Positions 1 to 5,528 of a stretch of 5,753 nucleotides of DNA are shown here, one piece after another (positions within the stretch are counted from its first letter, which is position 1; the number at the start of each line of letters is the position of its first letter). Below the pieces are notes generated by a model. That model did not search any database. It had not been told where the DNA came from and saw nothing but the letters and a program-made list of their open reading frames with translations. This DNA is from Mariprofundaceae bacterium (GTDB lineage: Bacteria > Pseudomonadota > Zetaproteobacteria > Mariprofundales > Mariprofundaceae). A program made the translations under genes and the position numbers. The DNA lies in contig JAUZQS010000237.1 of assembly GCA_030950875.1 (NCBI GenBank), forward strand, positions 1 to 5,753. The letters are read 5' to 3'.

Positions 1-511
1 TGGCATCAATGCCGATGTTCAACTGCTACTAAAAAGCCAAGGCTTACAACATGCTACAGACATCAACTTTTATCATTTTAACCAACCCGCCGCCCCTTCC
101 ATCGCGGCGCAAGCCGAAGGGAAAATTATTGCTCCAAAAGAGCTTCAAACATGGTGCAAAAAACAAACTGAAAATGTCGATTTATGCCTGATTGAAGCCA
201 TTGGTGGCTTAATGGTTCCTCTTACCCCAAGCTACCTTGTTTCCGACTGGTTATCGGATATGCCCAACATGCCTGTGATTCTCATTGTCGGTGCAAAATT
301 AGGCTGTATCAATCATGCGCTTCTTTCGTTATCGCATTTATCCAGTATAGGTCGAGAGCCAGCGTGGGTTATTATCAATAATACCGATGGCAAGCAAGAT
401 ACATGCTCCATCAAAGAAGCTATTCTTCCTTACCTTTCAGATGCTTCAAATATTCTTGAATGTGGATACAATCAACCCAGCGATGTAATCAATGGGGTCA
501 GACTCGATTGA
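1..511 (+). CDS. bioD: Dethiobiotin synthetase, C-terminal part (5' end outside the window)
   Basis: BioD closes the ureido ring of dethiobiotin from 7,8-diaminopelargonate, CO2 and ATP in the cytoplasm, the step before biotin synthase. The frame is open from base 2 and gives about 169 residues, against roughly 220-230 for a full BioD, so the N-terminal P-loop is off the window. Visible family marks are a FNQPAAPSIAAQAEG segment (substrate region), LIEAIGGLMVPL (usual form VEGAGGxxxPL) and VILIVGAKLGCINHALLS, which closely matches the E. coli-type LGCINHA block. The usual EGAGG reads EAIGG, but the acidic residue and the GG pair remain. The last codons and the TGA (509-511) come from the end of an inserted transposase element, so the extreme C-terminus (about GVRLD) is probably not native. 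Identification is firm; whether the enzyme is active is not known. Confidence 0.9.
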   Translation, partial: GINADVQLLLKSQGLQHATDINFYHFNQPAAPSIAAQAEGKIIAPKELQTWCKKQTENVDLCLIEAIGGLMVPLTPSYLVSDWLSDMPNMPVILIVGAKLGCINHALLSLSHLSSIGREPAWVIINNTDGKQDTCSIKEAILPYLSDASNILECGYNQPSDVINGVRLD

Positions 512-513
512 TT
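487..513 (+). repeat. Left terminal repeat of the RAYT element (palindromic)
   Basis: This 27-nt end matches 1279-1305 perfectly in inverted orientation. It is also a near-palindrome: outer arms AATCAAT and ATTGATT pair, then one G/G mismatch, then GGGTC pairs with GACTC (one G-T wobble) around a single A. Such a foldback is what Y1/RAYT transposases recognise on single-stranded DNA. The bioD stop (509-511) and the transposase stop (498-500, minus strand) both lie inside it. Confidence 0.85.
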
Positions 514-1217
514 TTATTTTCTTTGTATTTCTTCGATTTTCTATCTCCCCCCTTGCCTTTAGGCGCAACTTGCCTAGCCGTTAGCGCTTCAATTCTATCT
601 TTAAATCGACTTGTTCCCAAAACCCAAGATTTATTTGTCGCATCTCTAATCTCATTAAGCTCACGCGCTTCAATTTGACTATCAAATAAGCCTCTATAAA
701 ATTTACCGCGCTCTTGCTGGTTATCACCAAGAGCTAAATACAGTTCATGGGCAGTAATCAAATTATTAAGTTCTCCTACCGCATTGCACCTATAACTTGA
801 CCACGGATACTCTGATGGGTGATCCACCATAGCTGCGCGCACTGGGTTCATTTCAATATAACGGTAGCAAGTCAGTAAGTAATTTTCTGAATCGAGAAGC
901 GTGGCTTTGTAACGACCCTCCCATAGAGTGCCAGTTCGTTTGTATTGATAATTAAAATACTGAACATAGTAGCGGCCAATCGACTGCATCACCTTACCAA
1001 TACCATCCTTGCTCTCGGGTGTCATTAGCAGGTGAACATGGTTGGTCATCAAAACATAAGCATGCAGCTTGCAATCAAAACGTGTGCAGGCAGCCGCCAA
1101 CTTCTCCAAATAAAATTTATAATCTTCATCTGAAGTAAAAATTACATCTCTATTATTTCCACGCTGAATAACATGCTGAGGCTGACCAGGTAAAATAAAA
1201 CGGGGTTGACGACTCAT
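498..1217 (-). CDS. REP-associated tyrosine transposase (Y1_Tnp / transposase 17 family)
   Basis: A 239-residue HUH single-strand transposase. The N-terminus has the RAYT block HVIQRGNNRDVIF (residues 15-27). The metal-binding HUH motif is H60-V-H62 within AYVLMTNHVHLL. A tyrosine cluster follows in GRYYVQYFNY (81-90), one of which should be the nucleophile, then GTLWEGRYKA (96-105) and YIEMNPVRA (120-128), all typical of RAYTs. The C-terminus is basic (KGKGGDRKSKKYK), suiting DNA binding. I chose ATG at 1217 because TGGAGG lies 7 nt upstream and because an upstream in-frame ATG at 1277 would precede the promoter's -10 box. The stop codon is in the element's left end and overlaps the last bioD codons on the opposite strand. 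No frameshift or missing motif is seen, so it may be active. Confidence 0.9.
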   Translation of the reverse strand: MSRQPRFILPGQPQHVIQRGNNRDVIFTSDEDYKFYLEKLAAACTRFDCKLHAYVLMTNHVHLLMTPESKDGIGKVMQSIGRYYVQYFNYQYKRTGTLWEGRYKATLLDSENYLLTCYRYIEMNPVRAAMVDHPSEYPWSSYRCNAVGELNNLITAHELYLALGDNQQERGKFYRGLFDSQIEARELNEIRDATNKSWVLGTSRFKDRIEALTARQVAPKGKGGDRKSKKYKENKINRV

Positions 1218-1248
1218 GAAAAGGCCTCCATATGATGCAAGAAAATCC

Positions 1249-1277
1249 ATTATATCTTTACTATTGGTTTGAATCAA
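1249..1277 (-). promoter_or_regulatory. Sigma70-type promoter of the transposase gene
   Basis: On the minus strand TTGATT (1277-1272, 4 of 6 to consensus) is followed after exactly 17 nt by a perfect TATAAT (1254-1249). A start site near 1242 would leave a short leader before the TGGAGG ribosome site (1230-1225) and the ATG at 1217. The -35 box lies next to the right terminal hairpin, so transposase bound there could affect its own transcription (inference). Confidence 0.75.
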
Positions 1278-1278
1278 G

Positions 1279-1305
1279 AATCAATCGAGTCTGACCCCAT
1301 TGATT
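1279..1305 (-). repeat. Right terminal repeat of the RAYT element (palindromic)
   Basis: This is the exact reverse complement of 487-513 over 27 nt, with the same foldback potential. The match breaks at the next base on both sides (486/1306 outside, 514/1278 inside), which sets the limits of the repeat. The -35 box of the transposase promoter begins two bases inside it. Confidence 0.85.
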
Positions 1306-1328
1306 CGTTGATTTTGATTTTACACAAA

Positions 1329-1354
1329 AAAAGGGAGCCTTGCGGCTCCCTTTT
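1329..1354 (-). terminator. Rho-independent terminator between the convergent genes
   Basis: An 11-bp stem, AAAAGGGAGCC with GGCTCCCTTTT, encloses a TTGC loop. Read on the minus strand it is followed by an unbroken T run (complement of the A run at 1326-1332), the classic form, 48 nt past the Cyc2-like stop codon. Read on the plus strand it has only a four-T tail, so it may also end bioD transcription, less efficiently. Before the RAYT insertion it probably served both genes. Confidence 0.85.
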
Positions 1355-1401
1355 CAAAAGTATTAAACTTTAAACTTCATTCCTCTTAAGAGGAAGTCAA
1401 T

Positions 1402-2709
1402 TTAGAATACAGCTAACAGCTCAACACGTAAGTTATCATCCTTTATAGAATCATTAGCGGCTACAGTTGTAGCTGATGCTTTCTTACGGGTATTAGAAAT
1501 GGTGAATTCCATGTTCTGATATATTTCATACGTTGCAGCGAAATGGATTATATTCGTTCTCTGAGCAATAAGTCCGTTTGCTGCAGTGTCCCTTATAGAA
1601 CCAAAACCTGCACCGAACAAGAACTGATCAATAGGCTCAATTTCTGCACGAAGTGAATAACCATCAACTTTACCATTACCTGCACTATACAAGTTCATCT
1701 TATTTCCGTTGTTGGTCTTAGTCGTTACATAGTCACCATAAATACCTAAAGACATATCACCCATTTCACCCTGAGCCTGAGCCGCTACCCAAGTAGCTTG
1801 TACATTACTTGGAACGGGGTTAGTGAGCAAGGCAGTCCCTGCAGCATTAGCTACTCTTGCCACAGCTGTACCATTCATGGTACCTAGTTCAACAACTGTA
1901 TTAAATCCAGCTAGTTCACCATCATATGTCAAGGCAACCATAGGTACAAAAGAATTGTTGGTTACGCCACCAGTACCATTCATACCATTGGCTATAGCAG
2001 TGTTGTTAGCAACATTTGCTTGAGGAACAACCGCTGCAACTTGCAACGTAAACATGCCATTGCTAGCCCATGCTGCAATAGAAGTTTGTCCAGTAACATT
2101 ATTGCCATTAGCACCAAGAACAATTATATTGTCAATGGCAGACACATCGCCACCAGCTAATTTACCAGCATGCTGACCGTAAACAGAGGTTAATTCCAAA
2201 GCCGCAGTTGGACCAAAGCCTGTACCTGAAAAGTTCAAACCTGCTTGAAAGGTATCAAAGTCAACAGAGTTCATCAGTTGGAAGTTACCGGCACCAGCAT
2301 TAAACTCAACAAAAGCACCCGTGTTAGAGCCAACACGACCTGCTAACAAAATGTTGCTATCTGTAGGCATAGAGAAAGCTGATGTTGTTTGTATCTGATT
2401 ATTATTTTTATTAATAGTCTTGTTTTTCTGATAAGCTGGACGCAAAACCATGCCCAAGTTCAATACTGCAGGCAAAGATAGGTTGTCATCTTCGATCAAA
2501 GCTTCTTCGCCAACATCAGTGAATGCGCCCAATTTAAAAGCACGACCGAAAGAGTTAAGAGCAGGGAAAGTTTGGAAATGGCAGCTCAAGCAAGCAGCCC
2601 CAGTTTGACGTGCAAACGCCGGGATAGCTTCAGAAGTTGTAGGAGCGATAGAAACAGCAGAAACCGCAACAACAGCGAAAGCAGCAGCAGAAAGAAGAGT
2701 CTTCTTCAT
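1402..2709 (-). CDS. Cyc2-like outer-membrane monoheme cytochrome-porin fusion
   Basis: A 435-residue precursor. Residues 1-28 look like a Sec signal peptide (KK, an alanine/valine-rich core, cleavage after SEA). It is followed at once by IPAFARQTGAACLSCHFQ, with one heme c site C40-L-S-C43-H44, then FPALNSFGRAFK. This heme block next to the mature N-terminus, followed by about 370 residues rich in Gly, Asn, Thr and alternating hydrophobic stretches and ending in Phe (VELLAVF, a beta-barrel end signal), is the layout of Cyc2. In that family the heme sits in or beneath an outer-membrane barrel and takes electrons from Fe(II). The length fits the shorter Cyc2 type of neutrophilic iron oxidisers. 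ATG 2709 is supported by CGAGG 8 nt upstream. It could instead be another porin-cytochrome with a different electron donor. The class is fairly sure, the iron oxidase role less so. Confidence 0.72.
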   Translation of the reverse strand: MKKTLLSAAAFAVVAVSAVSIAPTTSEAIPAFARQTGAACLSCHFQTFPALNSFGRAFKLGAFTDVGEEALIEDDNLSLPAVLNLGMVLRPAYQKNKTINKNNNQIQTTSAFSMPTDSNILLAGRVGSNTGAFVEFNAGAGNFQLMNSVDFDTFQAGLNFSGTGFGPTAALELTSVYGQHAGKLAGGDVSAIDNIIVLGANGNNVTGQTSIAAWASNGMFTLQVAAVVPQANVANNTAIANGMNGTGGVTNNSFVPMVALTYDGELAGFNTVVELGTMNGTAVARVANAAGTALLTNPVPSNVQATWVAAQAQGEMGDMSLGIYGDYVTTKTNNGNKMNLYSAGNGKVDGYSLRAEIEPIDQFLFGAGFGSIRDTAANGLIAQRTNIIHFAATYEIYQNMEFTISNTRKKASATTVAANDSIKDDNLRVELLAVF

Positions 2710-2727
2710 GTGTGAAACCTCGTTATA

Positions 2728-2755
2728 AATATATTATTTGACACCGTAGCGTCAG
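2728..2755 (-). promoter_or_regulatory. Possible promoter of the Cyc2-like gene
   Basis: On the minus strand CTGACG (2755-2750) and TATATT (2733-2728) are 16 nt apart in a very AT-rich stretch, a short way before the CGAGG ribosome site (2722-2718) and the ATG. The match is modest, and other -10 choices such as TATAAC (2727-2722) exist. Confidence 0.35.
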
Positions 2756-2759
2756 GTTG

Positions 2760-2893
2760 AAAAGTGTTGCTTTCATGTGAGAGCCCAAGAGCCACTCAAT
2801 CCAGCCAACAGGGCGAACTTTGACAAGCTTTGGGTGGTGGGTCAAGATGATACACTTGCCGTGTGTCATTTTGTCACACTTCACATCTTTGTA
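2760..2893. other. Intergenic stretch without a recognisable gene
   Basis: I see no convincing gene or RNA here. Short open frames lack a ribosome site and resemble nothing known. The only structure is an imperfect dyad at 2861-2879 (GTGTG...CACAC, 7 of 8 possible pairs), lying upstream of the Cyc2-like promoter and just before the first repeat unit. It could be an operator or a decayed repeat half. Confidence 0.4.
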
Positions 2894-2965
2894 AGTTCCC
2901 TCGACTTCGCTCGGGATGACAGGAGTGTGTATTGTATGTCATTCCGACCTTGCGGAGGAATCTTG
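2894..2965 (+). repeat. Interspersed inverted-pair repeat, unit A (72 nt)
   Basis: The left half runs from AAGTTCCCTCGACTTCGC to GGGATGACA, a linker of about 15 nt follows, and the right half is TGTCATTCC...GGAGGAATCTTG (2937-2965). The halves are related to each other in opposite orientation: GGGATGACA pairs with TGTCATTCC with one wobble, so the unit can fold into a long hairpin. Positions 2912-2961 match unit B (2982-3031) with one difference in 50. Confidence 0.85.
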
Positions 2966-3035
2966 TGAGGGTGGCTATGCACGGGATGACAGGAGTGTGT
3001 ATTGCATGTCATTCCGACCTTGCGGAGGAATTGTG
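2966..3035 (+). repeat. Interspersed repeat, unit B (degenerate left half, cut right end)
   Basis: The left half is worn (GGCTATGCACGGGATGACA, close to the variant in unit D). The linker and the right half to 3031 match unit A almost exactly, but the right end loses the CTTG terminus. It lies 70 nt from unit A, which suggests local tandem duplication. Confidence 0.8.
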
Positions 3036-3047
3036 CTTGAGTGTTTA

Positions 3048-3119
3048 AAGATCCCTCGACTTCGCTCGGGATGACATGGTCTGTATTGTATGTCATTCCG
3101 ACCTTGCGGAGGAATCTTG
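3048..3119 (+). repeat. Interspersed repeat, unit C (complete)
   Basis: The best-preserved copy is 72 nt, from AAGATCCCTCGACTTCGC to GGAGGAATCTTG. Its right half (3091-3119) is identical over 29 nt to those of units A and E. The ends AAGATCCC and GGAATCTT are themselves near-inverted repeats. It ends 39 nt before the GIY-YIG start codon. Confidence 0.85.
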
Positions 3120-3148
3120 CAAGCTTTATGGTTATTCGTGGGTTAATG

Positions 3149-3153
3149 GGAGG
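3149..3153 (+). promoter_or_regulatory. Ribosome binding site deciding a TTG start
   Basis: GGAGG, within GGGAGGT, ends 5 nt before the TTG at 3159. The nearby ATG (3146) and GTG (3163) lead quickly to stops in other frames, so TTG is the only sensible start for the GIY-YIG gene. Confidence 0.7.
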
Positions 3154-3158
3154 TATCA

Positions 3159-3449
3159 TTGCGTGAGCATCAATATTACGTTTATATCCTAACAAATTGG
3201 AATCATAAAGTGATGTATATTGGTATGACTAATAACTTGCGTCGTCGAGTGTATGAACACCAGCAATATATGATTAAAGGGTTTACGAGCAAGTATCATG
3301 TAAATAAATTGATTTATGTTGAGTCGACAAACGATGTGCATGCTGCAATAGCAAGGGAAAAACAGCTTAAGAGGTGGCGCCGAGAAAAGAAAAACAATCT
3401 TGTTGCGTCGATGAATCCAGATTGGAATGATTTGAGTGCTCAGTGGTAA
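3159..3449 (+). CDS. Small GIY-YIG nuclease-domain protein
   Basis: A 96-residue single-domain protein of the GIY-YIG superfamily (UvrC N-domain-like, UPF0213/YhbQ type). Visible motifs are YYVYILTN (6-13, the GIY strand), MYIGMTNNLRRRVYEH (19-34, the YIG strand with the conserved arginines and EH), GFTSKY (41-46), IAREKQLKRWRREKK (64-78, with E67 as the likely metal ligand) and NPDWNDL (86-92). All catalytic-type residues are present. Length matches stand-alone members of the family, whose cellular job is mostly unknown. Start is TTG at 3159. The gene stands alone between repeat units C and D, without a partner gene. It might process DNA at hairpin repeats or act in repair; neither is shown by the sequence. 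Confidence 0.85.
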   Translation: MREHQYYVYILTNWNHKVMYIGMTNNLRRRVYEHQQYMIKGFTSKYHVNKLIYVESTNDVHAAIAREKQLKRWRREKKNNLVASMNPDWNDLSAQW

Positions 3450-3463
3450 TGATAAGGTTAATA

Positions 3464-3540
3464 AAGATCCCTCGGCTATGCTCGGGATGACATGGGTCTG
3501 TATTAGAATGTCATTCCGACGCGATGCTAAGTGGTGGAAC
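3464..3540 (+). repeat. Interspersed repeat, unit D (variant halves)
   Basis: It starts AAGATCCCTCGGCTATGC, continues to GGGATGACA, then TGTCATTCCGAC (3509-3520) and a divergent right half (GCGATGCTAAGTGGTGGAAC). It begins 14 nt after the GIY-YIG stop codon. Positions 3486-3520 match unit E (3548-3582) with one difference in 35. Confidence 0.8.
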
Positions 3541-3547
3541 ATTGATT

Positions 3548-3599
3548 GATGACATGAGTCTGTATTAGAATGTCATTCCGACCTTGCGGAGGAATCTTG
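3548..3599 (+). repeat. Interspersed repeat, unit E (left half truncated)
   Basis: Only GATGACA of the left half remains, followed by the D-type linker (TCTGTATTAGAA) and a complete right half (3571-3599) identical to those of A and C. It lies 71 nt upstream of the gshA start and may fall in that gene's leader. Confidence 0.8.
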
Positions 3600-3670
3600 T
3601 GAGTATTGCGATAGAATAAAAAAATAAGCACTGGTTGTGCCTTGGATGTTTTAAGGTTAATTTTGCGGCT

Positions 3671-5005
3671 ATGCAGCAATCTTTATCTCTTGAACAGTTA
3701 ACCCATACCTTTAGCCAAGGCTGTAAGCCACGGCATGATTGGCGCATTGGCACAGAACATGAAAAGTTTGGGTTTTACAAAGAATCATTGAAACCTTTGT
3801 CGTTTGATGGCCCATCAGGCATTGCGCAAGTCTTGCAGGGTTTGATGCAATTTGGCTGGCAAGCTGTTTATGAAAACAATAACCCTATTGCTTTAATCAA
3901 AGGTGGTGCATCGATTACCTTAGAGCCGGGTGGACAATTTGAGCTTTCAGGTGCGCCACTTTCCACCATTCATGATACTTATATAGAAACATCGCGTCAC
4001 TTTGAAGAATTAGCGATTATCAATAAGGCTCTAAATATTGATTTCTTATGCATGGGCTTCCAACCCAAATGGGCACGTGAAGATATTTGTTGGATGCCCA
4101 AGGCACGTTATGCCGTCATGCGTGACTATATGCCCAAGGTTGGCAATAAGGGTTTGGATATGATGTTGCGCACCTCAACCATTCAAGCCAATCTCGATTT
4201 TGAATCGGAAGCCGATATGGCGCGTAAGTTGCGCATTGGCTTCTGTTTGCAGCCTTTGGTGACAGCTTTGTATGCCGCGAGCCCTTTTGAGCATGGTAAG
4301 CCGAGCCCATATTTATCCAATCGTGGCGCGACATGGCTTGATACGGATGCGGACAGGACAGGTATTCCGAGTTGTGTATTTGAATCTGATTTTGGTTTTG
4401 AAGCTTGGACAGCGTGGGTGTTGGATGTACCCATGTATTTTGTTATGCGTGATGGACACTATATTGATTGTGCGGGAGAGAGTTTTCGCGCCTTTTTGGA
4501 TGGCAAACTTCCGAAACTTATGGGGCAATATCCGACCATAGAAGATTGGGAGTTGCACACATCGACGGTATTTCCAGATGTGCGTCTCAAACAATACATT
4601 GAAATGCGTGGTGCTGCGGCTGGTAATACAGCATGGATTTGTGCGCTGCCGGCTTTATGGAAAGGCCTGCTTTATGATGCGCAGGCAGAAGATGATATCT
4701 GGGGCTTGGTGCAAGATTGGCAGCATGATGAGTTATTGGTTTTGCGTGAGAATGTTACTAAAACGGCATTAAACACACAGTTTCGAGATACGAATGCCTT
4801 AGATCTATGCAAAACAATGTTGGATATAGCGCAAGCGGGGCTTGAGCGTATCAATGCGTGCAATACACAAGGTGAAAATGAAGCTGTTTATTTAGCACCT
4901 TTGAAGGAAGCTGTTATTTCAGGAAAAACACGCGCTGATATTTGGCTGCATCATTACCAGCATGATTGGCAGCAGCGTGTTGATCCTCTTTTCCGCTTAA
5001 AGTAG
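3671..5005 (+). CDS. gshA: Glutamate-cysteine ligase, plant-type (GCS2 family)
   Basis: This 444-residue cytoplasmic enzyme makes gamma-glutamylcysteine from glutamate, cysteine and ATP, the first and limiting step of glutathione synthesis. Family marks are CKPRHDWRIGTEHEKFGF (18-35), the GGASITLEPGGQFELSG active-site block (78-94), MGFQPKW (128-134), RTSTIQANLDF (167-177), CLQPLVTALYAASPF (192-206) and QYIEMRGAAAG (308-318). Together they are diagnostic of the plant/proteobacterial class, not the E. coli class. Length is typical. I chose ATG 3671 because homologues begin close to the LTxxFxxGCKPR segment; a TTG at 3635 would add 12 unlikely residues. The ribosome site is weak (TAAGG 14 nt upstream). 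It appears monocistronic, with repeat unit E just upstream and a convergent VOC gene downstream. Confidence 0.93.
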   Translation: MQQSLSLEQLTHTFSQGCKPRHDWRIGTEHEKFGFYKESLKPLSFDGPSGIAQVLQGLMQFGWQAVYENNNPIALIKGGASITLEPGGQFELSGAPLSTIHDTYIETSRHFEELAIINKALNIDFLCMGFQPKWAREDICWMPKARYAVMRDYMPKVGNKGLDMMLRTSTIQANLDFESEADMARKLRIGFCLQPLVTALYAASPFEHGKPSPYLSNRGATWLDTDADRTGIPSCVFESDFGFEAWTAWVLDVPMYFVMRDGHYIDCAGESFRAFLDGKLPKLMGQYPTIEDWELHTSTVFPDVRLKQYIEMRGAAAGNTAWICALPALWKGLLYDAQAEDDIWGLVQDWQHDELLVLRENVTKTALNTQFRDTNALDLCKTMLDIAQAGLERINACNTQGENEAVYLAPLKEAVISGKTRADIWLHHYQHDWQQRVDPLFRLK

Positions 5006-5067
5006 GGCAACCTGAACAGTTAGAGAATGTTTTTGGGTGCGCTGAATAGTTGCAAAGTAAGTACGCT

Positions 5068-5433
5068 TTAACTGTTAACTTCACATAGTTCTACGACATT
5101 GCCATCGGGGTCATGGCAAAATAATGCACGGCGACCAGAGCGACTTAAGGTGTAAGGAATGGCTGATTGATCCATTTTTTCGCAACTTTGTTGTAAATCC
5201 CCCACTGCCAATGCGATATGTCGATCACGACCACCGTGTTTGGGTGCTTGGCAATCTTGGTAGGGGTTGTGAACACACATCAGATGTAGTTGCTGGTTAC
5301 CGCCTAACTTATAAAACAGTCCAGTAAACCCTAAATCGGGTCGTAGATCAGGCTCTAAGCCCAATATATTCTCATAAAAATCAGCGGATTTCGTCAAATC
5401 GGATATAATCATGCTTACATGTAATAGATGCAA
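5068..5433 (-). CDS. VOC (glyoxalase/dioxygenase) superfamily protein
   Basis: A 121-residue single-module vicinal-oxygen-chelate protein with two beta-alpha-beta-beta-beta halves. The N-terminal half starts [25 protein letters not shown] in family style; the second starts [11 protein letters not shown] (70-80). Candidate metal ligands stand at the four usual places: H5, H50, H72 and E115 (in [11 protein letters not shown]). That pattern fits a metal-dependent enzyme such as a lactoylglutathione lyase-like protein, but the substrate cannot be read from the sequence. Glyoxalase I uses glutathione, so the neighbouring gshA is suggestive, though the two genes converge and are not an operon. The start is TTG at 5433, set by AGGAGG 5 nt upstream; the first internal ATG (5412) would remove H5. 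No clear terminator separates it from gshA. Confidence 0.85.
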   Translation of the reverse strand: MHLLHVSMIISDLTKSADFYENILGLEPDLRPDLGFTGLFYKLGGNQQLHLMCVHNPYQDCQAPKHGGRDRHIALAVGDLQQSCEKMDQSAIPYTLSRSGRRALFCHDPDGNVVELCEVNS

Positions 5434-5438
5434 CAGAA

Positions 5439-5444
5439 CCTCCT
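5439..5444 (-). promoter_or_regulatory. Ribosome binding site deciding a TTG start
   Basis: A perfect AGGAGG on the minus strand lies 5 nt before the TTG at 5433 of the VOC gene. The next in-frame ATG (5412) is too far downstream to use it. Confidence 0.75.
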
Positions 5445-5460
5445 GTGATTGTATTATTGG

Positions 5461-5473
5461 ATAGCATCGCTAT
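5461..5473. promoter_or_regulatory. Small perfect dyad in the divergent VOC/tatA intergenic region
   Basis: ATAGC-ATC-GCTAT is a 13-nt perfect inverted repeat between the divergent starts at 5433 and 5529. It might be an operator, but a dyad this short in AT-rich DNA can occur by chance. Confidence 0.25.
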
Positions 5474-5500
5474 ATTCATCGTACATTTCAAGCCTGTTTA

Positions 5501-5509
5501 TGTTAAAAT
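5501..5509 (+). promoter_or_regulatory. Possible extended -10 promoter for tatA
   Basis: TGTTAAAAT contains a TGn extension and TAAAAT (5 of 6 to consensus). No good -35 box is present at the right distance, which an extended -10 can tolerate. It lies just upstream of the GGAG (5520-5523) of tatA. Confidence 0.4.
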
Positions 5510-5528
5510 ATGGATAGATGGAGTATAT

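Larger units (their letters stand above)
487..1305 (-). mobile_element. REP-associated tyrosine transposase (RAYT) element, 819 bp
   Basis: The unit is delimited by a 27-nt sequence at 487-513 whose exact reverse complement lies at 1279-1305. Between them lie a single Y1-type transposase gene and its promoter, and nothing else. It sits between bioD and the convergent Cyc2-like gene and replaces the last bioD codons. No obvious target duplication is seen outside the 27-nt ends, as expected for HUH single-strand transposition. The AATCAAT/ATTGATT outer arms could be partly target sequence: joining AATCAAT to TGATT would give bioD an in-frame stop right after DVIN. That reconstruction is inference. 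Compact single-gene layout, palindromic ends and intact reading frame suggest a fairly recent or maintained copy. Confidence 0.8.

Noticed and set aside
1218..1277. 20-residue N-terminal extension of the transposase from ATG 1277
   Set aside because: It would begin at or upstream of the -35/-10 boxes of a good promoter, and RAYT proteins normally begin near the MSRQPRF position, where a strong ribosome site is present.
2777..2968. Plus-strand open frame of 63 residues before and into repeat A
   Set aside because: No ribosome site or known domain; its C-terminal part is translated repeat.
2881..3195. Minus-strand open frame of 104 residues covering the repeats
   Set aside because: It is made of translated repeat units (recurring FLRKVGMT and VIPSEVEGS peptides), has no ribosome site, and is explained by the repeats staying in one frame.
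3189..3542. Minus-strand open frame of 117 residues
   Set aside because: It is antisense to the GIY-YIG gene and repeat unit D, and its protein has no recognisable domain.
2894..3599. CRISPR array
   Set aside because: The repeats are themselves long inverted pairs with near-identical linkers and uneven spacing, and there are no unique spacers of constant length or cas genes.
3565..3753. Minus-strand open frame of 62 residues
   Set aside because: It is antisense to the gshA start and ends in a translated repeat half (FLRKVGMTF).
5015..5076. Inverted AACAGTTA / TAACTGTT between gshA and the VOC gene as a terminator
   Set aside because: The arms are only 8 nt, about 46 nt apart, AT-rich and without a T tract; likely chance.
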